Of a stretch of DNA of 26,966 nucleotides, positions 16,484-24,370 are shown one piece after another. Source of the stretch: Pleurocapsa sp. MO_226.B13 (GTDB taxonomy: Bacteria; Cyanobacteriota; Cyanobacteriia; Cyanobacteriales; Xenococcaceae); NCBI GenBank assembly GCA_030064795.1, contig JASJEI010000274.1, forward strand, positions 1 through 26,966. The letters run 5' to 3'. The notes beneath the pieces were generated by a model. The model did not search any database and had not been told where the DNA came from. It was given only the letters and a program-made list of their open reading frames with translations. The number at the start of each line of letters is the position of its first letter. The stretch's first letter is position 1. A program made the position numbers and the translations under genes.

Positions 16484-17140
16484 ATGCTGAAATTTTACTA
16501 TTCTCGTCTCTCTGTTAATGCGCGTCGTGTCTGGGTAACGCTCTTAGAAAAGAATCTAGAATTTGAATCAGTAATTCTTAAGCTCAATGGCGACCAGTTT
16601 GAGCCAGATTTTTTAGCCATCAATCCTTTCCATCATATCCCCGTACTAGTAGATGATGATTTTAAAGTATTTGAGTCGCTGGCAATTTTAGATTATTTAG
16701 AAGCAAAATATCCCACTCCGACATTTATGCCTACAGAAGCTCGCGATCTTGCTAAAGTACGCACGATCGAATTAGTTACAGTTAATGAATTTCCCCCTGC
16801 TTCGATCGCCTTGATGAAAGAGATGCTAGATGTACCAGTAGAAAAACAAAAGCTAGAGCAAGCTAAGCAAACGATGGCAACAACACTACAATACTTTGAA
16901 GATAACTTAACAGCAGATAATCCTTATTTTCTCGGAGAAATGTTTACTTTTGCCGATATTGTCGCAGGAACAGCCGTCGCTGCTATTCCCAATCTGGGTA
17001 TTAGTTTAGAACCATATCCTAAATTGTCTAAGTGGCTCGATAATCTCAATCAACGTCCCAGTTGGCAACAAACTGCATCCTCTCCTGAAGAAATTGAAAA
17101 ATCTAAAGCAATTATGAAAGCGATTTTACAAAGAAGGTAA
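16484..17140 (+). CDS. Glutathione S-transferase family protein
   Basis: A 218-residue protein with the canonical two-domain layout. The thioredoxin-like N-terminal domain carries candidate catalytic Ser7/Ser10 (YYSRLSVNARRV), the cis-proline segment HHIPVLVDD (50-58) and the glutathione-binding FESLAILDYLE (63-73). The C-terminal helical domain contains YFLGEMFTFADI, the usual N-capping box. It should conjugate or reduce electrophiles with glutathione in the cytoplasm; the substrate is unknown. It lies 31 bp behind the tyrosine phosphatase in the same direction and may share its transcript, though no functional link to polysaccharide synthesis is evident. Confidence 0.9.
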   Translation: MLKFYYSRLSVNARRVWVTLLEKNLEFESVILKLNGDQFEPDFLAINPFHHIPVLVDDDFKVFESLAILDYLEAKYPTPTFMPTEARDLAKVRTIELVTVNEFPPASIALMKEMLDVPVEKQKLEQAKQTMATTLQYFEDNLTADNPYFLGEMFTFADIVAGTAVAAIPNLGISLEPYPKLSKWLDNLNQRPSWQQTASSPEEIEKSKAIMKAILQRR

Positions 17141-17280
17141 TTATACTTCTGCATGAATTGCGCTTGATATGAATTAGCGTCCTTCAGATTTACTGGTTTT
17201 TAATCTTTAGCTAATACGCATTGCAGCAGCGATACTAATACCAATTATCTATAACAATGCACTCTTTTAAAATTTAACCC

Positions 17281-17307
17281 CTTTGTGTCTCTGCGCCTTT
17301 GCGTGAG
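17281..17307. repeat. Dispersed cyanobacterial repeat (CTTTGTGTCTCTGCGCCTTT type)
   Basis: This 27-bp stretch reads, in the leftward direction, CTCACGCAAAGGCGCAGAGA followed by CACAAAG, and encodes HAKAQRHKG in one frame. The sequence is a familiar high-copy intergenic repeat in filamentous and pleurocapsalean cyanobacteria. Here it is fused to the broken end of an Hsp20 fragment. A short ATACCAATT string at 17238-17246 nearby matches the terminal repeat of the MITE at 21980-22128. Confidence 0.6.
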
Positions 17308-17308
17308 A

Positions 17309-17488
17309 TCTAAATTCAGAACGAGTTCTACCATTTTCTTCAGATTTAGTTTCAGATTTTCTTTCACCTGCGATCGCTACTCGATCTGCCATTACTTGAA
17401 TGTCTAAATCTTTGGCTTCCATTCCTTTTTTAGCCACTTTTTTTTGAGGTTTTCCTAGTCCTAATACCTCATCGATTGCGGTTTTCAA
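17309..17488 (-). pseudogene. Hsp20 (small heat-shock protein) fragment
   Basis: The leftward reading GMEAKDLDIQVMADRVAIAG followed by ERKSETKSEENGRTRSEFR is the first half of an alpha-crystallin domain of a class-A-like small heat-shock protein. In intact genes RSEFR is followed by a YGKF segment and about 40 more residues. Here it runs into a dispersed repeat and stops within about 12 codons. Upstream of the GMEAKD segment the sequence (KPQKKVAKK) no longer resembles the family, and only a TTG start is available. The gene is therefore broken on both sides. Intact Hsp20 proteins bind unfolding proteins; this fragment cannot form the domain. Confidence 0.75.
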
Positions 17489-17624
17489 AGACTAAGCTAG
17501 TCGAAGACATCGCCCGTCTTAAAACACTTACTTATATTTTTAAAAAGAATATTAAATATTCTTCTTGAAGCACTTTAAGATAGTAATTGAAGTATAAAGC
17601 TAGCCATAAAGTTGCATATTGATT

Positions 17625-19019
17625 ATGGCTTTAGATTCTGATGTATTAAAGAAGCGTTATGAAATTCAGAGGCATCTAGGACAAAGATCTGGTCAACGGA
17701 CTTTACTAGCTAAAGATCGGCAAACTCAAGATTTAGTTGTAGTCAAGCTACTGACCTTTGGTGGTGAATTGACATGGGAAAAGTTCAAGCTTTTTGAGCG
17801 TGAAGCCAAAGTTTTGGAAAACTTAGAGCATCAAGCTATTCCTCGCTATCTCGATTATTTTGATGTTGAGACAAATTTTGGTCGAGGTTTTGCTTTAGTA
17901 CAAAGCTATATTAATGCTCCTTCTCTAGAAGCACACATCAAAGCAGGACGAACATTTAGTGAGATAGAGTTAAAGCAAATTGCCAAAGCAGTTTTAGAAA
18001 TTCTGATCTATCTTCATCAACGCCATCCCCCGATTATTCATCGGGATATCAAACCTGGCAACATTTTACTTAACGACCGTTCTGGTAATAATGCTGGCCG
18101 AGTTTACTTGGTTGACTTTGGTTCGGTACAAGCTGTTACGAGTGAACTAGGAACGAGAACTGTAGTAGGGACTTATGGTTATATGCCACCCGAACAGTTC
18201 GGAGGAAGAGCGATACCAGCTTCCGATCTTTATGGCTTGGGAGCGACAATAATTTATCTAGCTTCGGGACAGCATCCAGCAGATTTACCTCAAAAAGACT
18301 TTCGGATTAGCTTTGAAAATCATGTCAGTCTTTCGTCTACCTTCGTTGATTGGTTGCAATGGATGACACAACCGAGCCTGGAAAAACGCTTGCAGTCCGC
18401 CAGTTATGCTTTGCAAGCCTTAAAACATCGAACGTTACAAAAAGAGTATGCCATAGTTCATTCTAAGCCAGCAGATTCCAAAGTAGTTTTAACTAAAGGA
18501 GAAAACCGTCTGGAGATTTGTATTCCCCCAACAGGCTTCAATATTGTTTTGTTGCCTATGGTTGTGTTTGCAATTATCTGGAATGGATTTTTAGTGAACT
18601 GGTATTCTCATGCGATCGCTACTTGGAGTCAAGGAGGTTGGTTTGCAGCTTTCTTTGCACTCGGACATCTAGGAGTAGGTTTGTGGTTAGTCCTACAGAT
18701 TTGGTTTACTTTGCTAGGACGAGTTAGGTTACAAATAGACCAGAAGAAGATTTCCTTGAGTTATCAGCTTTTAGGTTTTAGATATTATCGTCCTCGTCCC
18801 GTACCACGGCATCAAATTATCAAGTTAGAGCGAACTGAAACTTCTTACAAAAAAGATTCTGAAGGAGATCGAGTGGAAGTAAAACCACAAATCAACATTT
18901 GGGCTGGAACTAAAAAATTTGGAATTGGAGGCGGTGGTTCACTTTCTGAAATTGAGTTAGATTGGTTAGCCCGCGAACTAAGTGACTGGTTAGATTTGCC
19001 AATCATCCGAGAGAAATAA
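17625..19019 (+). CDS. Serine/threonine protein kinase with C-terminal membrane module
   Basis: From ATG 17625 the protein has 464 residues. A Hanks-type kinase domain (about 12-270) has VAIK-type Lys41, alpha-C Glu60, the catalytic loop HRDIKPGN (139-146), DFG (164-166) and the activation-segment end GTYGYMPPEQ, all intact. Two transmembrane helices follow (about 305-323 and 340-364), then a cytoplasmic C-terminal domain of about 100 residues. The glycine-rich loop is weak (LGQRSGQRT), which is common in the cyanobacterial branch. It should phosphorylate Ser/Thr on target proteins from the inner membrane; targets are unknown. A TTG at 17619 would add two residues but ATG 17625 is preferred. 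An 8-bp stem (19067-19074/19091-19098) follows the stop and could aid termination. Confidence 0.9.
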   Translation: MALDSDVLKKRYEIQRHLGQRSGQRTLLAKDRQTQDLVVVKLLTFGGELTWEKFKLFEREAKVLENLEHQAIPRYLDYFDVETNFGRGFALVQSYINAPSLEAHIKAGRTFSEIELKQIAKAVLEILIYLHQRHPPIIHRDIKPGNILLNDRSGNNAGRVYLVDFGSVQAVTSELGTRTVVGTYGYMPPEQFGGRAIPASDLYGLGATIIYLASGQHPADLPQKDFRISFENHVSLSSTFVDWLQWMTQPSLEKRLQSASYALQALKHRTLQKEYAIVHSKPADSKVVLTKGENRLEICIPPTGFNIVLLPMVVFAIIWNGFLVNWYSHAIATWSQGGWFAAFFALGHLGVGLWLVLQIWFTLLGRVRLQIDQKKISLSYQLLGFRYYRPRPVPRHQIIKLERTETSYKKDSEGDRVEVKPQINIWAGTKKFGIGGGGSLSEIELDWLARELSDWLDLPIIREK

Positions 19020-19066
19020 CTGTACTTGCAACAATCACTAGATTCTGTTGATATTTCACCGAAGCC

Positions 19067-19098
19067 AGATGAGAGAAGCAGCAAAATTTGTCTCATCT
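19067..19098 (+). terminator. Possible hairpin terminator
   Basis: AGATGAGA and TCTCATCT form a perfect 8-bp stem with a 16-base loop, followed by a pyrimidine-rich tract (TCTTCTTCTTCT). It lies 48 bp after the kinase stop codon. The tract is not a clean T-run, so termination is only a possibility. Confidence 0.3.
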
Positions 19099-19164
19099 CT
19101 TCTTCTTCTATGCCTTGGTCTCGTTAATGTTTTCTGTTAGCTTTAATTTGAGTACTAAATAACT

Positions 19165-19572
19165 ATGGCAAAGATCGAAACGGGTATTAATTTCAAATTT
19201 TCACACGTATTAACTCGATTGATTTTAGGAGTATCAGCTTCCTTAATAGTGTTGCCAACAAATAAAACTTTGGCAGACACGCCCAGAATGTATACCTACT
19301 CAAGTAACTTACCTTTTAGTTACAATCGCTGTAAAGATAGAGCTGGTTACGCAGCAAGCTTAGTATTGAGCAAGATTGAAGAACCATACGAAGATAGCGG
19401 AGTTTTTCGGTTATTGGGTTTAACAGCAGCGACAGTAGCAACGGTTTACTGCATCGAAAGACCAACAAATTCGACTTTTATAGTAGTTACCAGTGCTTAT
19501 TGGTCATTTAACTATAGCGAAGCAAAATCAGTTCAAGACAGAATCGTTCAGGTTATGTTAGGACAAAAATAA
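19165..19572 (+). CDS. Small secreted protein of unknown function
   Basis: A 135-residue protein I cannot assign. Residues 13-37 are a hydrophobic signal peptide with a plausible cleavage site after TLA (residue 37), so the mature form of about 98 residues should be periplasmic or outer-membrane facing. Two cysteines (56 and 96) could form a disulfide. The middle holds KDRAGYAASLVLSKIEE and a hydrophobic GLTAATVATVYCIERP segment. The pattern of a Cys-bounded alpha/beta domain resembles small uncharacterised secreted cyanobacterial proteins. It lies 145 bp after the kinase gene with an own spacer, so co-transcription is possible but not clear. Confidence 0.65.
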   Translation: MAKIETGINFKFSHVLTRLILGVSASLIVLPTNKTLADTPRMYTYSSNLPFSYNRCKDRAGYAASLVLSKIEEPYEDSGVFRLLGLTAATVATVYCIERPTNSTFIVVTSAYWSFNYSEAKSVQDRIVQVMLGQK

Positions 19573-19613
19573 AAACACTTTTTTTGACAAGGTATCAATC
19601 ATTTTTCAGTTCA

Positions 19614-19866
19614 CTAGGATTTTTTTATAAAGAGTTGGTCTAAGTAACTGGCAGCTTTTTCTGCTTTGGCGTTCTTACCTTGAGCGGTAAATAATTGTTG
19701 AGCTTGTTAAAAATTAGAGCGTGCAGTTGTTGAGTCTTGCCTTTGTAGATGTATTAGACCCAAAAGATAGTAAGCATTAGCATAACTTGGATCTATGGCG
19801 ATCGCTTTATTTAAATCGACCAGTGCTAAATCTATTTTTCCTTGTTGGTAATAAAGTAGACCTCAT
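19614..19866 (-). pseudogene. TPR-repeat protein remnant with internal stop
   Basis: Read leftward, the sequence encodes GLLYYQQGKIDLALVDLNKA then IAIDPSYANAYYLLGLIHLQ, which is the consensus of tetratricopeptide repeats, and ends with QAQQLFTAQGKNAKAEKAA. A TAA at 19707-19709 (complement) interrupts the frame between ARSNF and QAQQLF, and a TGA stands directly before GLLYY, so the N-terminal part is lost. It ends at a natural stop (19614-19616). TPR proteins act as protein-interaction scaffolds. This copy is only the C-terminal piece of a decayed gene. The remaining spacer up to 19977 shows nothing else. Confidence 0.75.
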
Positions 19867-19977
19867 TTAACACGCCTAATGTGAATTAGCAAAAGGTATC
19901 GCAAATTGACTCAAGAAATTCTGATTCTGAGTGCTTGTTAAACCAATTGTTTCTCTAAACTAACGAAAGAGAGATTA

Positions 19978-20292
19978 CTATTCGTAAATTGGGCGATCGC
20001 ACTTTAGTTGCCAACATCTATCCAGCCAATCGAGGGAGTCATCACGCGAGGTATTAAACTGCCTTAATACACTCCAAATTTGGACGATCGTGGTTGGACT
20101 ATGTAAATCTACTAGCAGAGGTTCATTGGTCGAACATTGACATTTAATACCTAATGCCTGGAGACGGCGAAAGACATCCCAACGGTAAGACCATTTAACT
20201 GCCAAAATCCGATGGGGTGGGCATTCAAGATCGATAGCCCGATCGTCTTTTTGGTCTTGGTTTTTTTGTTGGTGGCGATCGCTATTATTCAT
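19978..20292 (-). CDS. Small conserved cyanobacterial protein, function unknown
   Basis: A 104-residue soluble protein. The N-terminal 22 residues are polar and probably disordered. The core CPPHRILAVKWSYRWDVFRR and LQALGIKCQCSTNEPLLVDL, then QIWSVLRQFNTSRDDSLDWLDRCWQ, has the look of a small conserved family found in many cyanobacteria, with invariant-looking Trp and Cys residues (CQC, and two Trp in the last helix). No enzyme motif or membrane segment is visible. It stands alone between the TPR remnant and the phospholipase-D-family gene, which is also leftward, 182 bp upstream. I cannot name a function. Confidence 0.7.
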   Translation of the reverse strand: MNNSDRHQQKNQDQKDDRAIDLECPPHRILAVKWSYRWDVFRRLQALGIKCQCSTNEPLLVDLHSPTTIVQIWSVLRQFNTSRDDSLDWLDRCWQLKCDRPIYE

Positions 20293-20474
20293 ATTCCTCT
20301 TATTAAGTGTTCTGGTTCAATCGACGCTGATTAAAGCCTAATAAAATCAGCAATGCAGTTATTGAGAATAAAACTCATTTATTTATCTCCAAAACGATTA
20401 TAACCATTAATCGCTAATATTTGTCAATAAATAATATTACTGAATTTCTAGATGATTTTGAGGTTCGGAGTTCT

Positions 20475-21857
20475 CTACTGGCAATTTTGCTGTTGTTGTT
20501 GGAGCTTATTTTTGATTCTTGGCGGTAAACCCCAAAAAGCTGATTCGTAAAGTCTTTGCAACTCGCGATCGAAGTGTTGAGCCAAAGTCAGGTTGTGAAT
20601 TATAATAACAGTCTCATCATTGTTGTTATTAGCTGCTTGCGACCAATTTTGTGAACCAGAAATAACAGTTTGCTTGTCTATTAAGGCAAGTTTATGATGA
20701 AGTTTGTCCCCCATAGGCAGATTTGCCACGCCAACGCGCTCTAGAGGTTTTGCCCAAGGATTGTTGTTGTCTTCTGCTTGACAATTACGATAGGAGACAG
20801 CACCCAAAAGATCTAACACTTCGCTGTAGTAACGAAAAGCAAAACCAGAGTCAAATACCCCACTAATTTCTACTCCCTGCTGTTGTTTTTGCTGCAAAAT
20901 ATCAGCAATTGCTTGGTCGCTAAAAACAAACACAGCTAAATCGAGAGAATTGGTAGCATTATTAATTACCTTGCCAATCAAAGCATTGCTACTGAGATGC
21001 CAATCTTTACTGTTAGAAACAGGGGAAAACTGGATAGTTACCTTAGTATTATCCCAGGTAATAGTGACAGGCGATCGCCAGGGCTTTGCCAAGCCAAATT
21101 TATGAGTTCCACCCGCATTACCATCACCCCACATATAATTAAATTCTTCAGTAAATAAACTCGCTACTTCACGATTGTCAATTCGTAGCAGATGGTTGAC
21201 ATTTCCCTTAGTATCCAAATTCTGAAAGTCGCCGTGGATACCACTCAGGGTAAAATTAGCCGAACCAGTAATAATTGTCTTGCCATCCACAACCATAAAT
21301 TTATGGTGCATTAGACCACTACCTTTTGAGCGATCGGCGGTATCATCAATGAGGGGAATTCCAGAGTTACGTAAAATAACTAAAGCATCACCTTGGGATA
21401 TTTCCGAAGCACTCAAACGACCATTGCGATCGAGATCGACTAATTCTAAAAACTGCTCGTATTTCAGGCGATCGCGTCGCTCTAATTTTCTAACTTCCGA
21501 CGGATTGAGATTACTTAAAGGACGACTGTAATTGTTATCTAAAATAACTCTAACTTTGACTCCCGAACGATGACTATCAACCAAAGCTTGAGCCACCAAA
21601 GGTAAATTAAGCTCTTGTACCGCCAGATCGATAGTTGACTTGGCTGCTGCTATTTCTTCGATAATTACCGCTTCTAAATTATCACCCGTTCGCTCCAGTT
21701 GACGATAAGGATCGCGATAAGTCTGACCATCAGTTTCTCGATGATTAAAATAAACTTGAATAAATTCATCTTGAGACAGATCTGATAACTGATGAGACTT
21801 TTGACAGGCTGTAATAGCAGCTAAGCACAACAAAAATATCCAAGTCAGACGAAACAT
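20475..21857 (-). CDS. Phospholipase D-family lipoprotein with EF-hand loop
   Basis: A 460-residue exported protein. Residues 1-18 are a lipoprotein signal with lipobox ITAC, Cys18 being the lipid-modified residue. There are two HKD motifs: HHKFMVVDG (H184, K186, D191) with GSANF, and HHKLALIDK (H387, K389, D394) with GSQNW. They form the shared active site of the PLD superfamily, which cleaves phosphodiesters in lipids or nucleic acids through a phospho-histidine. Between the first strands and the first motif lies DLDRNGRLSASE (141-152), a canonical 12-residue EF-hand calcium loop. The substrate at the cell envelope may be lipid or DNA. The last residues are Gln-rich. No neighbour points to a pathway. 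Confidence 0.85.
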   Translation of the reverse strand: MFRLTWIFLLCLAAITACQKSHQLSDLSQDEFIQVYFNHRETDGQTYRDPYRQLERTGDNLEAVIIEEIAAAKSTIDLAVQELNLPLVAQALVDSHRSGVKVRVILDNNYSRPLSNLNPSEVRKLERRDRLKYEQFLELVDLDRNGRLSASEISQGDALVILRNSGIPLIDDTADRSKGSGLMHHKFMVVDGKTIITGSANFTLSGIHGDFQNLDTKGNVNHLLRIDNREVASLFTEEFNYMWGDGNAGGTHKFGLAKPWRSPVTITWDNTKVTIQFSPVSNSKDWHLSSNALIGKVINNATNSLDLAVFVFSDQAIADILQQKQQQGVEISGVFDSGFAFRYYSEVLDLLGAVSYRNCQAEDNNNPWAKPLERVGVANLPMGDKLHHKLALIDKQTVISGSQNWSQAANNNNDETVIIIHNLTLAQHFDRELQRLYESAFWGLPPRIKNKLQQQQQNCQ

Positions 21858-21940
21858 ATGTAGCTTACTTACAATAGCGATCGTTAAAGGCTGAGTAAAG
21901 GGTAAGGGGGAAAAGCTAAAAGGTAAAGGGTCGTGAGTTG

Positions 21941-21968
21941 GGAATTCGGAATTCGGAATTCGGAATTC
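21941..21968. repeat. Four perfect tandem copies of GGAATTC
   Basis: The heptamer GGAATTC is repeated exactly four times without spacers. Short heptameric tandem repeats of this kind are common in cyanobacterial spacers and can change copy number by slippage. Confidence 0.9.
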
Positions 21969-21979
21969 GATCGATCATA

Positions 21980-22128
21980 ATACCAATTGGATTTTATAGT
22001 GAGATAGATAATTTTTAAAATGTAGGTTGGGTTTCGTACCTCAACCCAACACCTGTAACTTTTTGTTGGGTTGCGCTGTCGCTCTTTCCCCTACTACGAA
22101 ATCTCTCATTACTTTTTCTAATTGGTAT
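21980..22128. mobile_element. MITE-like element with ATACCAATT terminal inverted repeats
   Basis: The 149-bp element begins ATACCAATTGGATTTTATAG and ends with the inverse CTAATTGGTAT. The outer 9 bp match exactly, and the imperfect match extends to about 28 bp (both arms contain a TGAGA string at similar distance). Inside are GTTGGGTT (22026-22033) and AACCCAAC (22043-22050), which form an inner hairpin, with a further GTTGGGTT copy behind. No ORF is present, so it would need a transposase in trans. No clear target-site duplication was seen. Confidence 0.65.
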
Positions 22129-22292
22129 GACGATAAAATCAGGGTAACAAGGTTTTATTGTCAGTTTGGAACTAAGTTTTTTAACTCGTCAAACTTACGT
22201 TAAAGGGGAAAGCATTAAAGATAAAATCTAATTATGGATTGGGGATTACTTGGTACGATCTAAGTGAAGAAATGTAAACGAGAGCGATCGCG

Positions 22293-22343
22293 ATGGCGCG
22301 GAAAATTATTTTTGGTTCGATTTGGCTAACTTTTGTTATCTAA
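22293..22343 (+). pseudogene. Possible N-terminal remnant of a small membrane protein
   Basis: An ATG next to a HIP1-like site opens a 16-codon frame, MARKIIFGSIWLTFVI, then TAA. The basic N-terminus followed by a hydrophobic helix resembles the start of short cyanobacterial membrane proteins (DUF2834-like). Nothing downstream continues the match. The call is tentative. Confidence 0.25.
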
Positions 22344-22457
22344 TTTGACGTTCGAGGCTGCTGGAAAAATAGAGAATTGAGAATTAATTCTCTAAGCTAA
22401 CGGCTAATAGCTACGAACAGTTATCTCAACAATTAAAGACTTCCAATTAGATCTGAC

Positions 22458-23699
22458 TTATGTTGTATACTCGGCATTGATTTCGACGTATTTGTAGGTC
22501 AAGTCGCAGCCCCAAGCAATGCTACTACCAGAGCCGACACCTATCCCAACTGAAATTAAAACCGTATCTGATTTTAAATATTCCCCTGCTGCTGCTTGCT
22601 TGAGATAGTTACTAGCTGCGTTGCGATTGAATTTTTGCGGTTGACCATTTTTCATTAAGACAATATCTCCTAGCTTGATATTTAATTCATCTTGATGAAA
22701 TTTGACCCCTGCTCTACCTGCTGCTGCTGCAATTCTACCCCAGTTGGGATCGCGTCCAAACACCGCTGACTTAACTAAAGATGAGCCAGCAATGGTTTTT
22801 GCTACTTGAGAAGCAGCCTCATCGCTAGGTGCGCCAGATACGCGAACTTCAATCAAACAGGTTGCTCCCTCTCCATCACGAGCGATCGCCTTGGCTAAAT
22901 GCTGGCATACTTCAGTAAGCATCGCTTCTAGTTTTTGAGCATTCTGACTGCGATCTGTAATTGCGGTAGTGCGAGACTGTCCGTTCGCCAAAGCCAGGAC
23001 ACAATCGTTGGTGCTAGTATCGCCATCAACGGTAATCTGATTAAAACTTTTATCTACGGCTCTTTTGAGCATTTCCTGCCACAAGCTAGTGGATACGGCA
23101 GCATCACAGGTAATAAATCCGAGCATTGTCGCCATATTCGGGGCAATCATCCCCGATCCTTTCGCAATTCCCCCAATTCTCACGGGACGACCTTCAATAG
23201 TGGTTTCTAGAGCAATTTCTTTAGTTACCAGATCGGTAGTTACGATCGCTTCTGCTGCATCCGCACCTCCTTTTTCGGTGGCTTCGCGAACAACTTGAGG
23301 AATTCCCTCTCGCAAGCTACCCATTTTGATTCTTTGTCCAATGACCCCAGTAGAAGCGAGTAAAATTGCCTCTGAGGGAACATTTAGTTCTTGAGCGACT
23401 AGTCTGGCACTTTCGAGGGCATCTTCCCAACCAAGCTCTCCCGTAGCAGCATTGGCTTGTCCTGCATTACACAAAATCGCCCTGGCACTGGCTTTGTTTT
23501 GCAGACATTGACGACAGTAATCAACACAGGCAGCACGAACTTGAGAAGTGGTAAATACCCCTGCTGCGATCGCCTCAGTTTGCGATAATATTAACGCCAG
23601 GTCTTTTGCTCCCGTAGATTTTAATCCCACAGCAATTCCTGCTGCTCTAAATCCTTTGGGTGCAGTTACTCCACCACTAACTATCTGCCAGTCTGCCAT
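22458..23699 (-). CDS. argJ: Bifunctional glutamate N-acetyltransferase/N-acetylglutamate synthase ArgJ
   Basis: A 413-residue protein of the ornithine acetyltransferase family. It transfers acetyl from N-acetylornithine to glutamate (and in bifunctional forms from acetyl-CoA to glutamate), closing the cyclic arginine pathway in the cytoplasm. The self-processing site is clear in KGSGMIAPNMATMLGFITCD: cleavage between Ala190 and Thr191 yields alpha and beta chains, with Thr191 as catalytic nucleophile. Other family hallmarks are STGVIGQ (116-122), VDGDTSTNDC and GRDPNWGR. Length is normal. It is divergent from the cobalamin riboswitch region; no arginine-regulatory site was recognised. Mono- versus bifunctionality cannot be decided from the sequence. 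Confidence 0.97.
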   Translation of the reverse strand: MADWQIVSGGVTAPKGFRAAGIAVGLKSTGAKDLALILSQTEAIAAGVFTTSQVRAACVDYCRQCLQNKASARAILCNAGQANAATGELGWEDALESARLVAQELNVPSEAILLASTGVIGQRIKMGSLREGIPQVVREATEKGGADAAEAIVTTDLVTKEIALETTIEGRPVRIGGIAKGSGMIAPNMATMLGFITCDAAVSTSLWQEMLKRAVDKSFNQITVDGDTSTNDCVLALANGQSRTTAITDRSQNAQKLEAMLTEVCQHLAKAIARDGEGATCLIEVRVSGAPSDEAASQVAKTIAGSSLVKSAVFGRDPNWGRIAAAAGRAGVKFHQDELNIKLGDIVLMKNGQPQKFNRNAASNYLKQAAAGEYLKSDTVLISVGIGVGSGSSIAWGCDLTYKYVEINAEYTT

Positions 23700-23825
23700 A
23701 TCGATCTAATTTTGAGATTTGGTTTAACGCCGATTATAACAAGACAAAGACCTGTCGCTTCAGCAGTTTTAAATATTAACTTTAATTAGCTCCAGAAGCT
23801 TAAGGTTGCATAATCATCTACACTT

Positions 23826-23960
23826 AACTACTAGTCGGTTTTAATGAGGACCAGTCATTAAACGTAAGGGGGAAAGCAAGAGTGAAAATCTCTCACTGTC
23901 CCGCAACTGTGAGGAGGTTGTCCGAGGCAATCTCTGTAGTCAGGATGCCCGCCGATACTA
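23826..23960 (+). promoter_or_regulatory. Cobalamin (B12) riboswitch
   Basis: The segment has the conserved order of the cobalamin aptamer: CGGTTTTAA near the start, AAGGGGGAAAGC, GTGAAAATCTCTCACTGTCC, CGCAACTGTGA, and the closing GTCAGGATGCCCGCC. In this class adenosyl- or aquocobalamin binding normally lowers expression of downstream B12 synthesis or cobalt-uptake genes. A small stem ATCTG/CAGAT (about 23982-24000) downstream may belong to the expression platform. The next intact gene, cobW, begins only about 410 bp downstream, and a transporter remnant lies between. Confidence 0.9.
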
Positions 23961-24137
23961 CAACAGACAACATTTATTTAAATCTGCGAGGTACAGATCT
24001 TGTTTGAACATAGCGACAAATATTGTTTTTTACTGACTCGACAATTTACCGATCTAACTAAGTATTTATTACCAGAGAGCGAGGGAAATAATAATTTAGT
24101 CATTCCGAATAGAAACAAGAGCGATCTTTAAAATTAA

Positions 24138-24163
24138 GTAGCGAGTAGCGAGTAGCGAGTAGC
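24138..24163. repeat. Tandem heptamer GTAGCGA
   Basis: Three exact copies of GTAGCGA (24138-24158) and a partial fourth lie between the riboswitch and the transporter remnant. Such heptamers are common cyanobacterial spacer repeats. Its position at the edge of the remnant suggests a link with the deletion. Confidence 0.85.
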
Positions 24164-24179
24164 TTTCGACCTCGTTACC

Positions 24180-24326
24180 AATACCATAATTCAGTTGGGA
24201 ATTAGTGCTGCTGCTTATTATCTAGGTAGACTGATTCTCAATCAAGCCAGTATTCCGCTGCGTTTTATTGGCTTAGTTATCTCTAGCATTGGTATTGTCT
24301 TTGTTTCTAGGGCAATTATCGGTTAA
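24180..24326 (+). pseudogene. C-terminal remnant of a membrane protein, possibly HupE/UreJ-type cobalt/nickel transporter
   Basis: The frame reads NTIIQLGISAAAYYLGRLIL and IGLVISSIGIVFVSRAIIG up to TAA at 24324-24326: two hydrophobic helices with the length and spacing of the C-terminal end of a small polytopic transporter. No start codon with a ribosome binding site precedes it, and the frame is closed by a stop at 24153-24155 within the GTAGCGA repeat. B12 riboswitches of cyanobacteria often precede hupE-like cobalt-uptake genes next to cobW, which fits this position. The family name rests on context plus weak resemblance. Confidence 0.35.
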
Positions 24327-24370
24327 ATCCCGCAAGCAAACTTTTTCGATTTTAGTTGAGATTTAGATAA

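Larger units (their letters stand above)
21858..22457. other. 600-bp repeat-filled spacer between two leftward genes
   Basis: The spacer contains a purine-rich GGTAAAGGG-like string (21895-21930), a 7-bp tandem repeat (21941-21968), a MITE-like element (21980-22128) and a possible N-terminal gene remnant (22293-22343). It must also hold the promoter of the phospholipase-D-family gene. The rest shows nothing recognisable. Confidence 0.6.

Noticed and set aside
21941..21968. CRISPR-like direct repeats (GGAATTC, and GTAGCGA at 24138-24163)
   Set aside because: The units are 7 bp and directly abutting without spacers, and no cas gene is present.
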